Positions 37,008-46,898 of a stretch of DNA of 64,000 bases are shown here, piece by piece; position 1 is the stretch's first letter; each line of letters opens with the position of its first letter. Source of the stretch: Microvirga subterranea (GTDB taxonomy: Bacteria > Pseudomonadota > Alphaproteobacteria > Rhizobiales > Beijerinckiaceae); contig NZ_QQBB01000005.1 in assembly GCF_003350535.1 (NCBI RefSeq), positions 186,001 through 250,000 on the forward strand, written 5' to 3'. The translations under genes and the position numbers were made by a program. Below the pieces are notes generated by a model, which ran no database searches, was not told the origin of the DNA, and saw only the letters and a list, made by a program, of their open reading frames with translations.

Positions 37008-37628
37008 TTATTCGGGAATCGCTGCTGCACTCGGGGCGCGCCTGACCAGCTGTCTACGCAACGCCTGCGGGATCTCCAGCCCCGTGACACGCCAGGTGAA
37101 GCCGCTGAGTCGCATCGTGACCCGGAACTGCTTGTCCTTCTCGAGATCCGGCGGGAGGGGGATCGTCACGCTGCGGAAGCCTTGCCCCTCCGAGGTGATG
37201 AAGAGCCTCCAGGCCTGCGATAAGGAATCGAACCCGACCTTGAAGGGCTGCGCAGCTCCGTCGTTCGCACTAGTGCCTCGGGGGCGGCCCGACACGCCTT
37301 GCGGCCAGCCATCCTCGAGCAGATCGATCAGGGCCTCGGGCGTCACGAGCTTCTCGACAATGGGATTGACGATGAGAGCGCCCGCATTGGTGGCGGCGCG
37401 CCGGTCGAGCTCGCCGAATTCCTTCGCGGCCGGGGTCTGAAGGTAGGCGCCGGCAATCTGCTGCGAAAGGGAGGTCCTCAGGGCGCGAAAGTTCACCCGC
37501 TCCGTGACTCGCCCTACATCCTTGGCCTCCACGGCTTGCGACAGATCATAGAGCGCGATGAACGGCGATATTAGAAACGCCAGCCAGGCGATGAACAGCA
37601 GAACGGTGATGCGGAGCGTCCAGACCAT
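37008..37628 (-). CDS. DUF2939 family protein
   Basis: A 206-residue protein opening with a membrane helix (about 5-27) and then the DUF2939 pattern FIALYDLSQAVEAKDVGRVTERVNFRALRTSL. The remainder is soluble and beta-rich, with FTWRVTGLEIP near the end. The family has no assigned function. Stands alone. Confidence 0.82.
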   Translation of the reverse strand: MVWTLRITVLLFIAWLAFLISPFIALYDLSQAVEAKDVGRVTERVNFRALRTSLSQQIAGAYLQTPAAKEFGELDRRAATNAGALIVNPIVEKLVTPEALIDLLEDGWPQGVSGRPRGTSANDGAAQPFKVGFDSLSQAWRLFITSEGQGFRSVTIPLPPDLEKDKQFRVTMRLSGFTWRVTGLEIPQALRRQLVRRAPSAAAIPE

Positions 37629-37724
37629 GTGGTGTTCTTAGTCCTTCCAGGGGCCGACCGGAGCGGCAATCACCCCATATGGGGATCGATCTCCCTTTCA
37701 CAGCGTCCGGCGCGATGTCGCAAC

Positions 37725-37751
37725 AAAAAAGGGCGATCGTCGATCGCCCTT
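37725..37751 (-). terminator. Rho-independent terminator of the TRAP binding-protein gene
   Basis: AGGGCGATCG and CGATCGCCCT form a near-perfect palindrome; on the minus strand it is followed by six T. It lies 23 bases past the stop of the gene it closes. Confidence 0.85.
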
Positions 37752-37773
37752 CTGGAGGTCGTGAAGGTCGCGA

Positions 37774-38933
<1,160 letters not shown>

Positions 38934-39044
38934 CTGTCACTCGGCGCTTATTGACACCAAATCTCCGCCCCCCTGCAAGGCGCTTTTCTCGCAGTATCGA
39001 CCAATGGCTGAGATGCCTGAGGACATCTCGCGGGGAATTGCTCA

Positions 39045-40523
39045 TCAAACCGGCACGTCGATGGTGCAGACGACCCCTGCCGTCTCGTAGGCGATCGCGA
39101 CCTGCCCGTTGAGCTCCCGCGCCAGGCCGCCCTCGATGAGGCGGGAGCCGAAGCCCTTGCGGGTCGGCGGCGTGACCGGCGGACCGCCCGTCTCCTGCCA
39201 GCGCATCACCAGCCGGTTTCCGTCCGCCGTCGCGACCATTTCCCATGAGACCAGAACCCGCCCGCCGGGCTCCTTGAGGGCGCCGTACTTCAGGGCGTTG
39301 GTGCAGAGCTCGTGGAGGGCCATGGACAGGCTCAGCGCCATGGAGGGCGTCACGCGCAGGTCCGGACCCCGGACCTCGAACGCGTCGGCCTCGCCGGAGC
39401 GCTTGCGGTAGGCCGCGAAGGCCTCGTCGAGGATCGTCGCGAGGCTCGCGCCCTCCCAGTTCTCCCGGGTCAGCACGTCGTGGCCGCGGGCGAGGGCGAA
39501 GAGGCGCGCCTCGAAGGCCTCCCGGGCCCGGGAGGCAGCGTCGACGGAGGCGTCGACCCGGGAGAAGCTCTGGGCCGACAGGGACTGCACGATCGCCAGG
39601 GTGTTCTTGACCCGGTGGTTCAGCTCGTTGACGAGGAGCTTCAGGTGCTCCTCGGCCCGCTTGTGGTCGGTGATGTCGATCTGGATGCCGTCCCAGACCA
39701 GGCCGCCGCTGGGGAGTTCTCGCGGTGTCGCCACGAGGCGCTGCCAGCGGATCTCGCCGGTCTGTGCGTGGCGCAGGGCCACCTCGATGTCGAAGGGCTT
39801 CTTCTGGTGGAACGACTCCACCTGCTTCTCGAACATGCGCTGGCGATGCTCGGGCAGCAGCAGCTCGTAGAGCAGAAACGGATTGGCGAGGGCCGCCTCG
39901 GCCGGAATGCCGTTCAGCCGCTCGCAGCTCGCGGACAGGTAGATGAACTTGCGGGCGAAGAAATTGTCGCTCTCCAGCATCTGGTAGACCATGCCGACCG
40001 GCAGGTTGTCGGCGAGCGCGCTCAGCCGCGCCTGGGTCTCGCGCAGCTCCTCCTCGGCCCGGCGCCGCTCGGTCCAGTCGCGGAAGCTGACCGCGATGCC
40101 GCCGTCGTAGGGAAAGACGTGGAACTCCACGTAGCGGTCGGGAGAGCTGACCGCCTTGGCCTCGAACGAGGCGGCCTCGCCGGTGAGGAAGACCTGCTCG
40201 TAGCGGGCGCGAAGCTCCGTTCCTTCCGACCAGGGAAACAGGTCCCAGATCACCCGGCCCAGCATCTCTTCGCGGGGAATGCCGTAGAAGGTTTCGGCCG
40301 CCCGGTTGATGTAGGTGAAGCGCCAGTCCCGGTCGAGCGCGTAGAAGGCGTCGCCGATGCCCTCGAGGACGACCGCGAGCCTGGAATCGGCATTCCCGAC
40401 AGCGGAGGGGTGAGGCATCTGCGGCGGGGTGGCGCTTGCCGCAAGGGAAGTAGGCGCCGTCAGGTCGCCGAGGAAGCGGTCGGGAAGAGTCAGGTCGGTA
40501 GGTGCAGTGCGCGCGACGTCCAT
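39045..40523 (-). CDS. Soluble PAS-HWE sensor histidine kinase
   Basis: A 492-residue kinase without membrane helices. A PAS domain (about 55-160, FYALDRDWRFTYINRAAE) and a second PAS-PAC (about 175-285, LPVGMVYQMLESDNFF) precede the HWE domain. VNELNHRVKN places the phospho-histidine near H303, HELCTN is at 404-409, WQETGG near 442 and KGFGSRLIEGGLARELNG near the end. The ATG opening MDVARTAP was chosen; the frame also opens from a TTG twelve codons upstream. No adjacent response regulator. It is the third HWE kinase in this window. Confidence 0.88.
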   Translation of the reverse strand: MDVARTAPTDLTLPDRFLGDLTAPTSLAASATPPQMPHPSAVGNADSRLAVVLEGIGDAFYALDRDWRFTYINRAAETFYGIPREEMLGRVIWDLFPWSEGTELRARYEQVFLTGEAASFEAKAVSSPDRYVEFHVFPYDGGIAVSFRDWTERRRAEEELRETQARLSALADNLPVGMVYQMLESDNFFARKFIYLSASCERLNGIPAEAALANPFLLYELLLPEHRQRMFEKQVESFHQKKPFDIEVALRHAQTGEIRWQRLVATPRELPSGGLVWDGIQIDITDHKRAEEHLKLLVNELNHRVKNTLAIVQSLSAQSFSRVDASVDAASRAREAFEARLFALARGHDVLTRENWEGASLATILDEAFAAYRKRSGEADAFEVRGPDLRVTPSMALSLSMALHELCTNALKYGALKEPGGRVLVSWEMVATADGNRLVMRWQETGGPPVTPPTRKGFGSRLIEGGLARELNGQVAIAYETAGVVCTIDVPV

Positions 40524-40634
40524 CGAATGAAACTTAGTCACAAAATTGCCGTTGCGCAATGTGCGGGGATGCCGAAGCGTTACGCCTATAGGATAACGTT
40601 CGATCCCCTTGCCGGGCGCGAAGGCGACCCTAAG

Positions 40635-40658
40635 GGAGAGCCGCCTCGGCGGCTCTCC
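40635..40658 (-). terminator. 11-bp hairpin after the RTX gene
   Basis: GGAGAGCCGCC pairs exactly with GGCGGCTCTCC across two bases. It lies 26 bases after the RTX gene stop. There is no T-run, so it may act as a pausing or mRNA-protecting stem. Confidence 0.5.
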
Positions 40659-40683
40659 TGGCCCGCGATGGCGCCGGCTCTGC

Positions 40684-41601
40684 CTAGTAGATCAGGAAGT
40701 CGTTGTTGGTCAGCGCAAGGCCCGCCGAGAGCTTGGCGAACAGCACCTGCTGGGCGCTGCCGCTGCCGTCGCGGTCGTAGTAGAGCGCTCCGGTCGCCTG
40801 ATCGTAGATGATGCGGTCCGTGGCATCCGCGGCGGACGTTCCGATGTGGAACGCATCGGCCGACAGGGTGCCGGCCGGGCCTGCCTGCGTGAAGATGCTT
40901 GCCCTGAGCCAGACCGTGTCGTCGGCGACGACGAAGTCCCTGACCCGGTCCGCGTTGGTGCCTGTGTTCGCAGCCGTCAGGCTTGCATTGAATACGAAGG
41001 CGTCGGCGCCTGCATCGCCGAAGAGGGTGTCGCGGCCGGAACCGCCGACGACCGTATCGTCCCCTGCGCCGCCGCGAACGATGTCGTTGCCGGAGCTTCC
41101 CGACACGTAATCGTTGCCCTCGTCGCCATAGACGAGGTCCCGGCCGGCACCGCCAGAGACGATGTCGTCGTCGAGGCCGCCGGCCACGAAGTCGTTGCCG
41201 CTCTGCCCGTTGATGGTGTCCCTTCCAGCCTCGCCAACGAAGAAGTCGTTGCCGCTGCCGCCGTAGAGGCTGTCATTGCCCTCGTTTCCGGCCGCGTAGT
41301 CGTTTCCGGTGTTGCCGAAGATCTGGTCGTCGCCGAAATTGCCGATCAGCTGATCGTCGCCCGCATCGCCGAAGATGACATCGTTGCCGTCGCCGCCCGC
41401 TACGAAATCGAACCCGTTCCCGCCGAAGAGGCGGTCGTTCCCCTGATCGCCGTGAATTCTGTCGAAGTTGTCGCCGCCACGGATGAGGTCGTCTCCGAGG
41501 CGTCCGATGATGATGTCCTCGCCGCCCAATCCACGGATGATGTCGTTGTTGTCCGTGCCAATGAGATCGTTGTTGCCGTTGTTGCCGTTGATGGTGGCCA
41601 T
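40684..41601 (-). CDS. RTX-type calcium-binding repeat protein
   Basis: A 305-residue protein made of GGxGxDxxx nonapeptide repeats from about residue 20 to 215 (e.g. GGEDIIIGRLGDDLIRGGDN, GGAGDDTVVGG). A C-terminal domain (about 220-305) with FVFNASLTAANTGTNADRVRDF and YYDRDGSGSAQQVLF follows. It lacks a classical signal peptide, as expected for type I secretion via a C-terminal signal. Calcium folding after export is the known behaviour of the family. No type I transporter genes are adjacent. The ATG follows AGGGATGAAACG. Confidence 0.9.
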   Translation of the reverse strand: MATINGNNGNNDLIGTDNNDIIRGLGGEDIIIGRLGDDLIRGGDNFDRIHGDQGNDRLFGGNGFDFVAGGDGNDVIFGDAGDDQLIGNFGDDQIFGNTGNDYAAGNEGNDSLYGGSGNDFFVGEAGRDTINGQSGNDFVAGGLDDDIVSGGAGRDLVYGDEGNDYVSGSSGNDIVRGGAGDDTVVGGSGRDTLFGDAGADAFVFNASLTAANTGTNADRVRDFVVADDTVWLRASIFTQAGPAGTLSADAFHIGTSAADATDRIIYDQATGALYYDRDGSGSAQQVLFAKLSAGLALTNNDFLIY

Positions 41602-42113
41602 CGTTTCATCCCTGTCGTTCGGGCATAGCCGATGCCGCGGCGCGGGCCGCACCGGTCGGAAGGAGGGCAAGCTATGCCGGAGTTTCTGTCATTGCTGGCG
41701 GCTTTCATGCTCAGATAAGCTTGGCCGATAGCATCAAATCTCGTAGGAATGCTGACAAATACTGTGTTACGTCGGCGTATTTTTAGATTTCTGTCGCGTT
41801 TATACGAGGCAGGACATAGTAATTTTCAGGCTTGGACTTGGTTCCGCATCTGATGAGGTACGCTCGATGCCTTATCCCGAACGGGATAGGAGCGGCATGA
41901 CGATCGGCCGGGCCCTCGTGGTGCGGGCCGACGCAATGCGGAACGCCCGACAGGACGAGAATTCGGGAGAAACGTGCCTCCCGCTGAACGACGAGCCCGG
42001 AGCAATGATCGTTGGGGACATCGGACGTGCGGAAGGGGTAATCCTTTGAAAGAAATTGCTGAATCACCCCTCGACGAGGCATAGTTAACGCCTTGCCCTA
42101 TCGAGGTAGAGCT
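41602..42113. other. 512-base intergenic region without a confident gene
   Basis: Short open frames exist on both strands (e.g. plus-strand 41867-42049, 60 codons) but lack domain signals. A small inverted repeat, CTTATCCCG/CGGGATAGG, is near 41870. AT content is raised around 41711-41830, so promoters for the RTX gene and the next small gene probably lie here. Confidence 0.5.
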
Positions 42114-42263
42114 ATGAACGAGCTTTCGATAGTAATCCTCTTTGTTGGCGTGTTTGTTGCTTCCTTGGTGGTATTTCTCGGCGCGGTCGATTTCCTCTAC
42201 CCGATCACGGATGGGGGCACGAAAGGGTTCTCGCTCGGCCGCGATGCCAAGCGGCGACCGTAA
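42114..42263 (+). CDS. Small 49-residue membrane protein
   Basis: ATG-to-TAA frame with an N-terminal helix (about 4-24, LSIVILFVGVFVASLVVFLG) and a short basic tail ending DAKRRP. GAGGT lies about 7 bases before the ATG. It is shorter than usual gene-calling limits. The hydrophobic helix plus charged tail suggests a small inner-membrane protein; no family recognised. Confidence 0.5.
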   Translation: MNELSIVILFVGVFVASLVVFLGAVDFLYPITDGGTKGFSLGRDAKRRP

Positions 42264-42311
42264 TCCGGCATCTCGGGCCTGCGTGAGTCGTTGGAGGCGC
42301 GTCGTGATCCT

Positions 42312-42413
42312 CTACGCGAACAGCTGGTAGAGAACGAGGCTGCCGAGGCCGAGGCCCGACAGGAAGAGCGGGTACCATTTGGGGCATCCCACGTGCTCGT
42401 CTTCCCATTCCAT
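42312..42413 (-). CDS. Small 33-residue membrane protein
   Basis: Frame MEWEDEHVGCPKWYPLFLSG followed by a helix to the end. GGAGG lies 7 bases upstream of this ATG; an ATG two codons earlier is too close to that site. The acidic start, CPKWYP turn and C-terminal helix look like a real small membrane protein, though support is only from these features. Confidence 0.45.
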   Translation of the reverse strand: MEWEDEHVGCPKWYPLFLSGLGLGSLVLYQLFA

Positions 42414-42577
42414 GCTCATCCCTCCGAACGACGGTCCATCGTGGCTTCCATCAAAGCCTCGATGAACCTCGTCGAAAAGGTGCGCGCTGGTGAAATGTCG
42501 GGCGTTCGCGCTCAAAGGGCGGGCAGCCGTGCTGCTCCGCCCCGGATCATGCCCGACTTCCGCCGTTCCGGGACCCG

Positions 42578-42952
42578 TCAGTCGCAGTAGGTGGAGGTGT
42601 GGGTCCGGCTGCCGCCCCACGGATCCGTCACCCGGTGCTGGGTCGTGTAGCAGTCGCGGCGGCCGCTGAAGCGTGGGTCGCCATAGGCCGGATAGGCGTA
42701 AGTCGGCGGGTTGTAGCGGGGCGCCGCCGCGGAGCCCGCGATCGCGCCGATCGCCAAGCCGCCGATGACGCCGGCCGCCAGCGCCGCATCCGCGTTGGAC
42801 CGGTTGCGGTAGGCGTAGCCCGGGCCCGGAACGTACTTCCACGTGCCGGTGCGCTGGCCCGCCGCGGCCGGAGCGGCCCCAAGCGACAGGCCTCCGCACA
42901 GCGTGAGCGCCACGGCCGCCGAGGCGGCCGCCTTCTTCAGAGAAATGGTCAT
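42578..42952 (-). CDS. Small secreted protein with glycine-rich helix (BA14K-like layout)
   Basis: A 124-residue protein. The signal peptide (about 1-31, ending PAAAGQ) is followed by a mature part with an Ala/Gly helix (AALAAGVIGGLAIGAIAGSA) and a Tyr/Pro-rich stretch. The C-terminus has two cysteines (RRDCYTTQHRV and TSTYCD). The pattern is common in Hyphomicrobiales and resembles BA14K-type surface proteins. A GGGGGC stretch precedes the ATG. Confidence 0.7.
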   Translation of the reverse strand: MTISLKKAAASAAVALTLCGGLSLGAAPAAAGQRTGTWKYVPGPGYAYRNRSNADAALAAGVIGGLAIGAIAGSAAAPRYNPPTYAYPAYGDPRFSGRRDCYTTQHRVTDPWGGSRTHTSTYCD

Positions 42953-42984
42953 TGTCTGCCCCCAATTGGTCTTGCTTGCGCAAC

Positions 42985-43227
42985 CTACCGTAAGGTTAGG
43001 AAATTAAGGAAGCGTGCTTCCGCGAAGCTGGACCCGGTCGATGTGAACGGCGCCATGGGGTCAAAGACTTCCAGCATGACCGTGACGTCCGGCGAACTGT
43101 CCGGGGTGAAGTCCGCGGGCCGCCCATTGTCGTTCTGGGCCCCGACATCGGCGAAGCTGAGGGCGGCCAGCGGAACGATCCCTCGGGAGAACTGTCTCGT
43201 GGTGCAGTAGGACAGGACCAGATTCAT
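42985..43227 (-). CDS. Small hypothetical protein, 80 residues
   Basis: Frame opening MNLVLSYCTTRQFSRGIVPL and running through a polar stretch (DNGRPADFTPDSSPDVTV). It has GGAGG 5 bases before the ATG, the main reason for listing it. No domain, signal or homologue is recognised. It sits 32 bases upstream of the secreted protein on the same strand. Confidence 0.4.
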   Translation of the reverse strand: MNLVLSYCTTRQFSRGIVPLAALSFADVGAQNDNGRPADFTPDSSPDVTVMLEVFDPMAPFTSTGSSFAEARFLNFLTLR

Positions 43228-43371
43228 CGCGGCCTCCGTCGAAAGGCAGCGTCAAGCTAACGCAAGGTTAACTTTCCTGGATGTGCTCGACCGCACGGGA
43301 ACCGCGTCCCGGGCGCGACCTGCCGCGCGATGACACTTGACTCCATTATATTGGATAAGCATTCTAATTTA

Positions 43372-43980
43372 ATGGACAGGTCCACCGACATCAACGCGCA
43401 CCTCGCGGAACGCCTTCGCGGACTCCGGGCCGAGCGCGGCCTTACGCTCGACGGGTTGGCGGACCGGACCGGCGTGAGCCGTTCCATGATCTCGCTGATC
43501 GAGCGGGGCGAAAGCAGCCCGACGGCGGCCGTACTCGATAAGCTCGCAGGCGGCCTCGGGGTCACGCTCGCGTCCCTCTTCGCGGAAACGCCCCGGGAGA
43601 ACGCATCGCCCCTGGCGCGCCGGGCCGAGCAGCGGGTCTGGCGCGACCCGGCGACCGGCTATGTGCGCCGAAACCTGTCGTCGCCCGGCTATCCGTCGCC
43701 CATCGAACTCGTCGAGGTGAGCCTTCCGGCCGGCGCCCGCGTCGCCTACGATACCGGGCCGAGAACGGTCGGGGTGAAGCAGCAGGTCTGGCTCATCGAC
43801 GGTGCAATCGATCTCACCGTGGGCCCCGATACCCGCCGGCTCGAATCGGGTGACTGCCTGTCCATGCACATCGACCAGCTCATCGTCTTCCACAACCCGG
43901 CCGACCGGCCGGCGCATTACCTGGTGGCGCTCGCCACCGATCCTGCGGTCGGCCTTCAACGCGAGAGAACGTCTCCATGA
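43372..43980 (+). CDS. XRE-type regulator with C-terminal cupin domain
   Basis: A 202-residue transcription factor. The N-terminal helix-turn-helix (about 8-65, LAERLRGLRAERGLTLDGLA ... SRSMISLIERGESSPT) matches the XRE fold. The C-terminal cupin (about 105-190, GVKQQVWLIDGAIDLTVG ... HIDQLIVFHNPADRPAHYLV) would bind a small ligand. The ATG at 43372 follows an AT-rich stretch that may hold an operator; an alternative ATG lies at 43330. It overlaps the next gene by 4 bases. Confidence 0.85.
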   Translation: MDRSTDINAHLAERLRGLRAERGLTLDGLADRTGVSRSMISLIERGESSPTAAVLDKLAGGLGVTLASLFAETPRENASPLARRAEQRVWRDPATGYVRRNLSSPGYPSPIELVEVSLPAGARVAYDTGPRTVGVKQQVWLIDGAIDLTVGPDTRRLESGDCLSMHIDQLIVFHNPADRPAHYLVALATDPAVGLQRERTSP

Positions 43981-44516
43981 TCGATCACGTGACCATTCGG
44001 GCCCTGTCGCCACAGGAGGCGAGGGAGCAGGTCGGCGCGCTCTCCGCCGTGCTGATCGACTGCGTCGAAGGCGGCGCTTCGGTGAGCTTCATGGCGCCGC
44101 TCACGCGGGAGCGTGCGGACGCGTTCTGGTCCGGCGTCGCGGACGGCGTCGCGGCCGGCGAGCGCATCGTGATCGTCGCGCGGGACGCGGCGAGCGGACG
44201 GATCGTCGGAACCGTGCAGGTGGTGCTCAGGCAGCCCGAGAACCAGCCGCACCGGGCCGACATCGCCAAGATGCTCGTCTGCCGCGAGGCGCGCCGGCGC
44301 GGCGTCGGGGCGATGCTGATGCGGGCGGCCGAGGACGCGGCGCGGGACGCCGGCAAGAGCGTGCTCGTGCTCGACACGGTGACGGGCAGCGATGCAGAGC
44401 GCCTGTACGAGCGCGTCGGCTGGGAGCGCGTCGGCGTCATCCCGAACTACGCGCTCTGGCCGGAGGGCGGCTTCTGCGACACGACGGTGTTCTACAAGCA
44501 GATCGCGGCCGCGTGA
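43977..44516 (+). CDS. GNAT family N-acetyltransferase
   Basis: A 179-residue acetyltransferase. ASGRIVGTVQVVL, the acetyl-CoA loop EARRRGVGAMLMRAAEDAA and the terminal SDAERLYERVGWERVGVIP are clear. The start overlaps the XRE-cupin stop (ATGA), so regulator and enzyme are coupled; the cupin ligand may be the enzyme's substrate or product. The pair resembles antibiotic or amine detoxification modules. Confidence 0.88.
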   Translation: MIDHVTIRALSPQEAREQVGALSAVLIDCVEGGASVSFMAPLTRERADAFWSGVADGVAAGERIVIVARDAASGRIVGTVQVVLRQPENQPHRADIAKMLVCREARRRGVGAMLMRAAEDAARDAGKSVLVLDTVTGSDAERLYERVGWERVGVIPNYALWPEGGFCDTTVFYKQIAAA

Positions 44517-44540
44517 CGGACGAAGGTCGATCGGGTCGCG

Positions 44541-44696
44541 TTATCGCTCGCTGATCGACTCCGTCGCGCAGACGAGCGCGAACAGCGCGATCACGCCTAT
44601 GATCTCCGCGAGGTTCACCAGGAAAGTGGAAGAATCGCCGCTGACATAGGCGAGCGCGCCCATCACGAGCGCAACGAACGCAGCCCCGGTGATCAT
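44541..44696 (-). CDS. Small 51-residue membrane protein
   Basis: Frame MITGAAFVALVMGALAYVSG, then a short turn, then a second hydrophobic segment (LVNLAEIIGVIALFALVCAT). GGGAGGAGG precedes the ATG. Two short helices in a hairpin are likely. It is below common gene-length cut-offs. No family recognised; convergent with the GNAT gene. Confidence 0.55.
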   Translation of the reverse strand: MITGAAFVALVMGALAYVSGDSSTFLVNLAEIIGVIALFALVCATESISER

Positions 44697-44853
44697 GGGC
44701 CTCCTCCCGGCAGATTGTCCTGTGCGGCCCGTTAACAGCCGAGGTTGAGGAAAGTTCCGGTCCCGACACGAAAAATTCGCATCGCGGAGGCCCTGTGGTG
44801 CCGGGCGCGCGGCGCTATCTCACGCGTCTGAATCTTAGCGAGCGTCTCATCCC

Positions 44854-45879
44854 ATGCGACCCGTGATCCGACACATCGTCGACGAGCTTCCGGCGCCGGA
44901 CAATTCCGTGCTCGCCGAGGCGCGCCGGGCTGAGGCGACGCGGGAGAACCACGGGCGGTTCATCGAGCGCATCGCGGCCCTGCATGCGGTCGAGCAGCGG
45001 GCGCCGGCGCGGCCGATCCCCTGGCCCGGGCGTCTGCGGATCGCGGCCTTCAACGCCGAGCGGCTGAAATACTGCGCCGGGACCCGCGCGCTCCTCGACC
45101 GGGTCGGAGCCCATGTGGCGCTGCTCAGCGAGGTGGATGTGGGCATGGCCCGCTCCGGCAACGTCCACACCGTTCGCCGACTGACAGGGGACACGGGCGA
45201 GGGCTATCTCTACGGCGTCGAGTTCGTCGAGCTCGATCTCGGCGGCGTGAGCGAGATGCGCCTTCATGCAGGCGAGCGCAACGCATGCAGCTTCCACGGC
45301 AACGCCGTCGTGACCGGCCTCGCGCTCGCGGAGCCGTGCCTCATCCCTCTCGAGGAGAGCGGCTTCTGGTTCCCGGGCCGCAAGGGCGTGCAGCGGCGCA
45401 TCGGCGGCCGCATGGCGCTGGCGGCGCGGATCGCGGATGCGCCGCGCCCGCTCTGGGTGGTGAGCACCCATCTCGAAAGCAAGACGGACGAGGCCGACCG
45501 GCACCTGCAGGTCCAGGCGCTGCTGCGGGCCCTCGACGGTTTCGCGCCGCACGACGCCTGCATCGTCGGCGGCGACTTCAACACCAAGGCCCTGCCGCGC
45601 GACGCCGGCGAGCGCGACCGGATGCTCGCCGAGCCCGCGCGGTACGAGCCGCTCTTCGCGGATCTGGAAAAGGCGGGCTTCGCCTGGGTCGACGCCAACG
45701 CCCCGCGCCCGACCCAGCGGACCGGACCGGCGAACAAGCCCCGGCCGCCTTTCGGCAAGCTCGACTGGCTGGTGTTCCGGGGGCTGGAGGCGGAGGCCCC
45801 GAAGGTGGTTCCCGCCCTCGACGGAAACGGCAGGCCGATCTCGGACCACGAGATGGTGGTGGTCGATGTCAGCCTGTGA
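44854..45879 (+). CDS. Endonuclease/exonuclease/phosphatase family protein
   Basis: A 341-residue hydrolase of the EEP fold. LRIAAFNAERLKYCAG carries the metal asparagine and glutamate, HVALLSEVDVGM the second acidic residue, WVVSTHLESKTDEADRH the catalytic histidine, CIVGGDFNTKALP the GDFN motif, and ISDHEMVVVDV the final SDH motif. No signal peptide is clear. The family includes nucleases and lipid or sugar phosphatases; which is not decidable. Confidence 0.87.
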   Translation: MRPVIRHIVDELPAPDNSVLAEARRAEATRENHGRFIERIAALHAVEQRAPARPIPWPGRLRIAAFNAERLKYCAGTRALLDRVGAHVALLSEVDVGMARSGNVHTVRRLTGDTGEGYLYGVEFVELDLGGVSEMRLHAGERNACSFHGNAVVTGLALAEPCLIPLEESGFWFPGRKGVQRRIGGRMALAARIADAPRPLWVVSTHLESKTDEADRHLQVQALLRALDGFAPHDACIVGGDFNTKALPRDAGERDRMLAEPARYEPLFADLEKAGFAWVDANAPRPTQRTGPANKPRPPFGKLDWLVFRGLEAEAPKVVPALDGNGRPISDHEMVVVDVSL

Positions 45880-46307
45880 CCCCCACGATAAAACGTTCCT
45901 GAAATGATGTTGTAAAGTCACCTATCCGGTCGTATAGGTGATGAAGAAACGTTGCTTCAAGTAATAACGTCAATATATAGCTATATAAACATATAGGTTA
46001 TTTTGTTTGAGCTTGGAGACACTGTGGCAGGTTGCCGATTTATTGCCAAAACGTTCTAATTATGATCATCAAAAACTGTAACAATATTTAAGCTTGAGCA
46101 GGGAGACTGGAACTTTCCGGGAACGCGGCTTGGCCATAGGCTCGGAGCCGCAGCCGCGTCGAGGCGTACGAAGTCGGTCGCACCGGATCGCTCATGCCGA
46201 TGCTGAATCAGGGGCGGCCGACGGGCGACACCGTCAGCCGATGACCGCGCTTGTCTTGCGGTTGCCGCATGCTCACTATGATTCGCGTTGCTCGAGCGAG
46301 GAAGGCG
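45880..46307. promoter_or_regulatory. AT-rich intergenic region with an 8-bp inverted repeat
   Basis: About 45890-46095 is much richer in A/T than its surroundings and holds no gene I can support. TCACCTAT and ATAGGTGA form an inverted repeat around CCGGTCGT near 45918, and a related ATATAGGTTA lies near 45990. It probably contains control sites for one or both flanking genes. Confidence 0.45.
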
Positions 46308-46832
46308 ATGCGGACATCACTCTACGACCTCAGCGTGCCGACCTTCCTGCAAACCGTCAGATCCATCGGGGGCTTTCTCGACCGTGCGGCCGCCCATTGT
46401 TCGAACACCGGTGTCGATCCCGACGATTTCGTCAACGCCCGCCTCTTCGACGACATGGCGCCCTTTCATTTTCAGATCGAAGCCGCATGGCATCATTCCG
46501 TGTGGGGGGTCGAGGCTCTCAGGACCGGCGCGTTCACCCCTCCGGCCCTGGTCGGACCTGTTCCGTTCGCCGACCTGCAGGCGATGATCGGCAAGGCCGA
46601 AACGGCGCTGGAGGCCTTCGTCCCCGACGAGATCGACGGCTGCGCGGGCAAGCACCTCGACCTCCAGATCGGCCCGCGGCGGCTCGCATTCACGCCCGAG
46701 ACCTTCATTCTCTCCTTCTCCCTGCCGAACTTCCATTTCCACGCTGTCACCGCATACAACATCCTGCGCTCGCGCGGCGTGCCGCTCGGCAAACGGGATT
46801 ACGAGGGCCGGCTGCGCACCAGCTCATTCTGA
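46308..46832 (+). CDS. DUF1993 family protein
   Basis: A 174-residue soluble helical protein. It opens MRTSLYDLSVPTFLQTVRSI and carries the DUF1993 pattern LFDDMAPFHFQIEAAWHHSV and SLPNFHFHAVTAYNILRSRGVPLGKRDY. The family has a DinB-like four-helix bundle; a metal site is possible from the HH and HFH motifs. The ATG has GAGGAAGG upstream. Stands alone. Confidence 0.9.
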   Translation: MRTSLYDLSVPTFLQTVRSIGGFLDRAAAHCSNTGVDPDDFVNARLFDDMAPFHFQIEAAWHHSVWGVEALRTGAFTPPALVGPVPFADLQAMIGKAETALEAFVPDEIDGCAGKHLDLQIGPRRLAFTPETFILSFSLPNFHFHAVTAYNILRSRGVPLGKRDYEGRLRTSSF

Positions 46833-46898
46833 GCCGCCATTCGGTCTCGGCGAAACGACCGTCATCGCGCGACCAGCCGCCTTCCATGAGTTCACGAC

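Noticed and set aside
41000..41560. Regular short repeats that could look like a CRISPR array
   Set aside because: They are degenerate 27-base units coding GGxGxDxxx repeats of the RTX protein, not identical repeats with unique spacers.
41783..42082. Short frames on both strands in the 41.6-42.1 kb gap
   Set aside because: No ribosome site of note, no domain, no membrane or signal character; listed only as an intergenic region.
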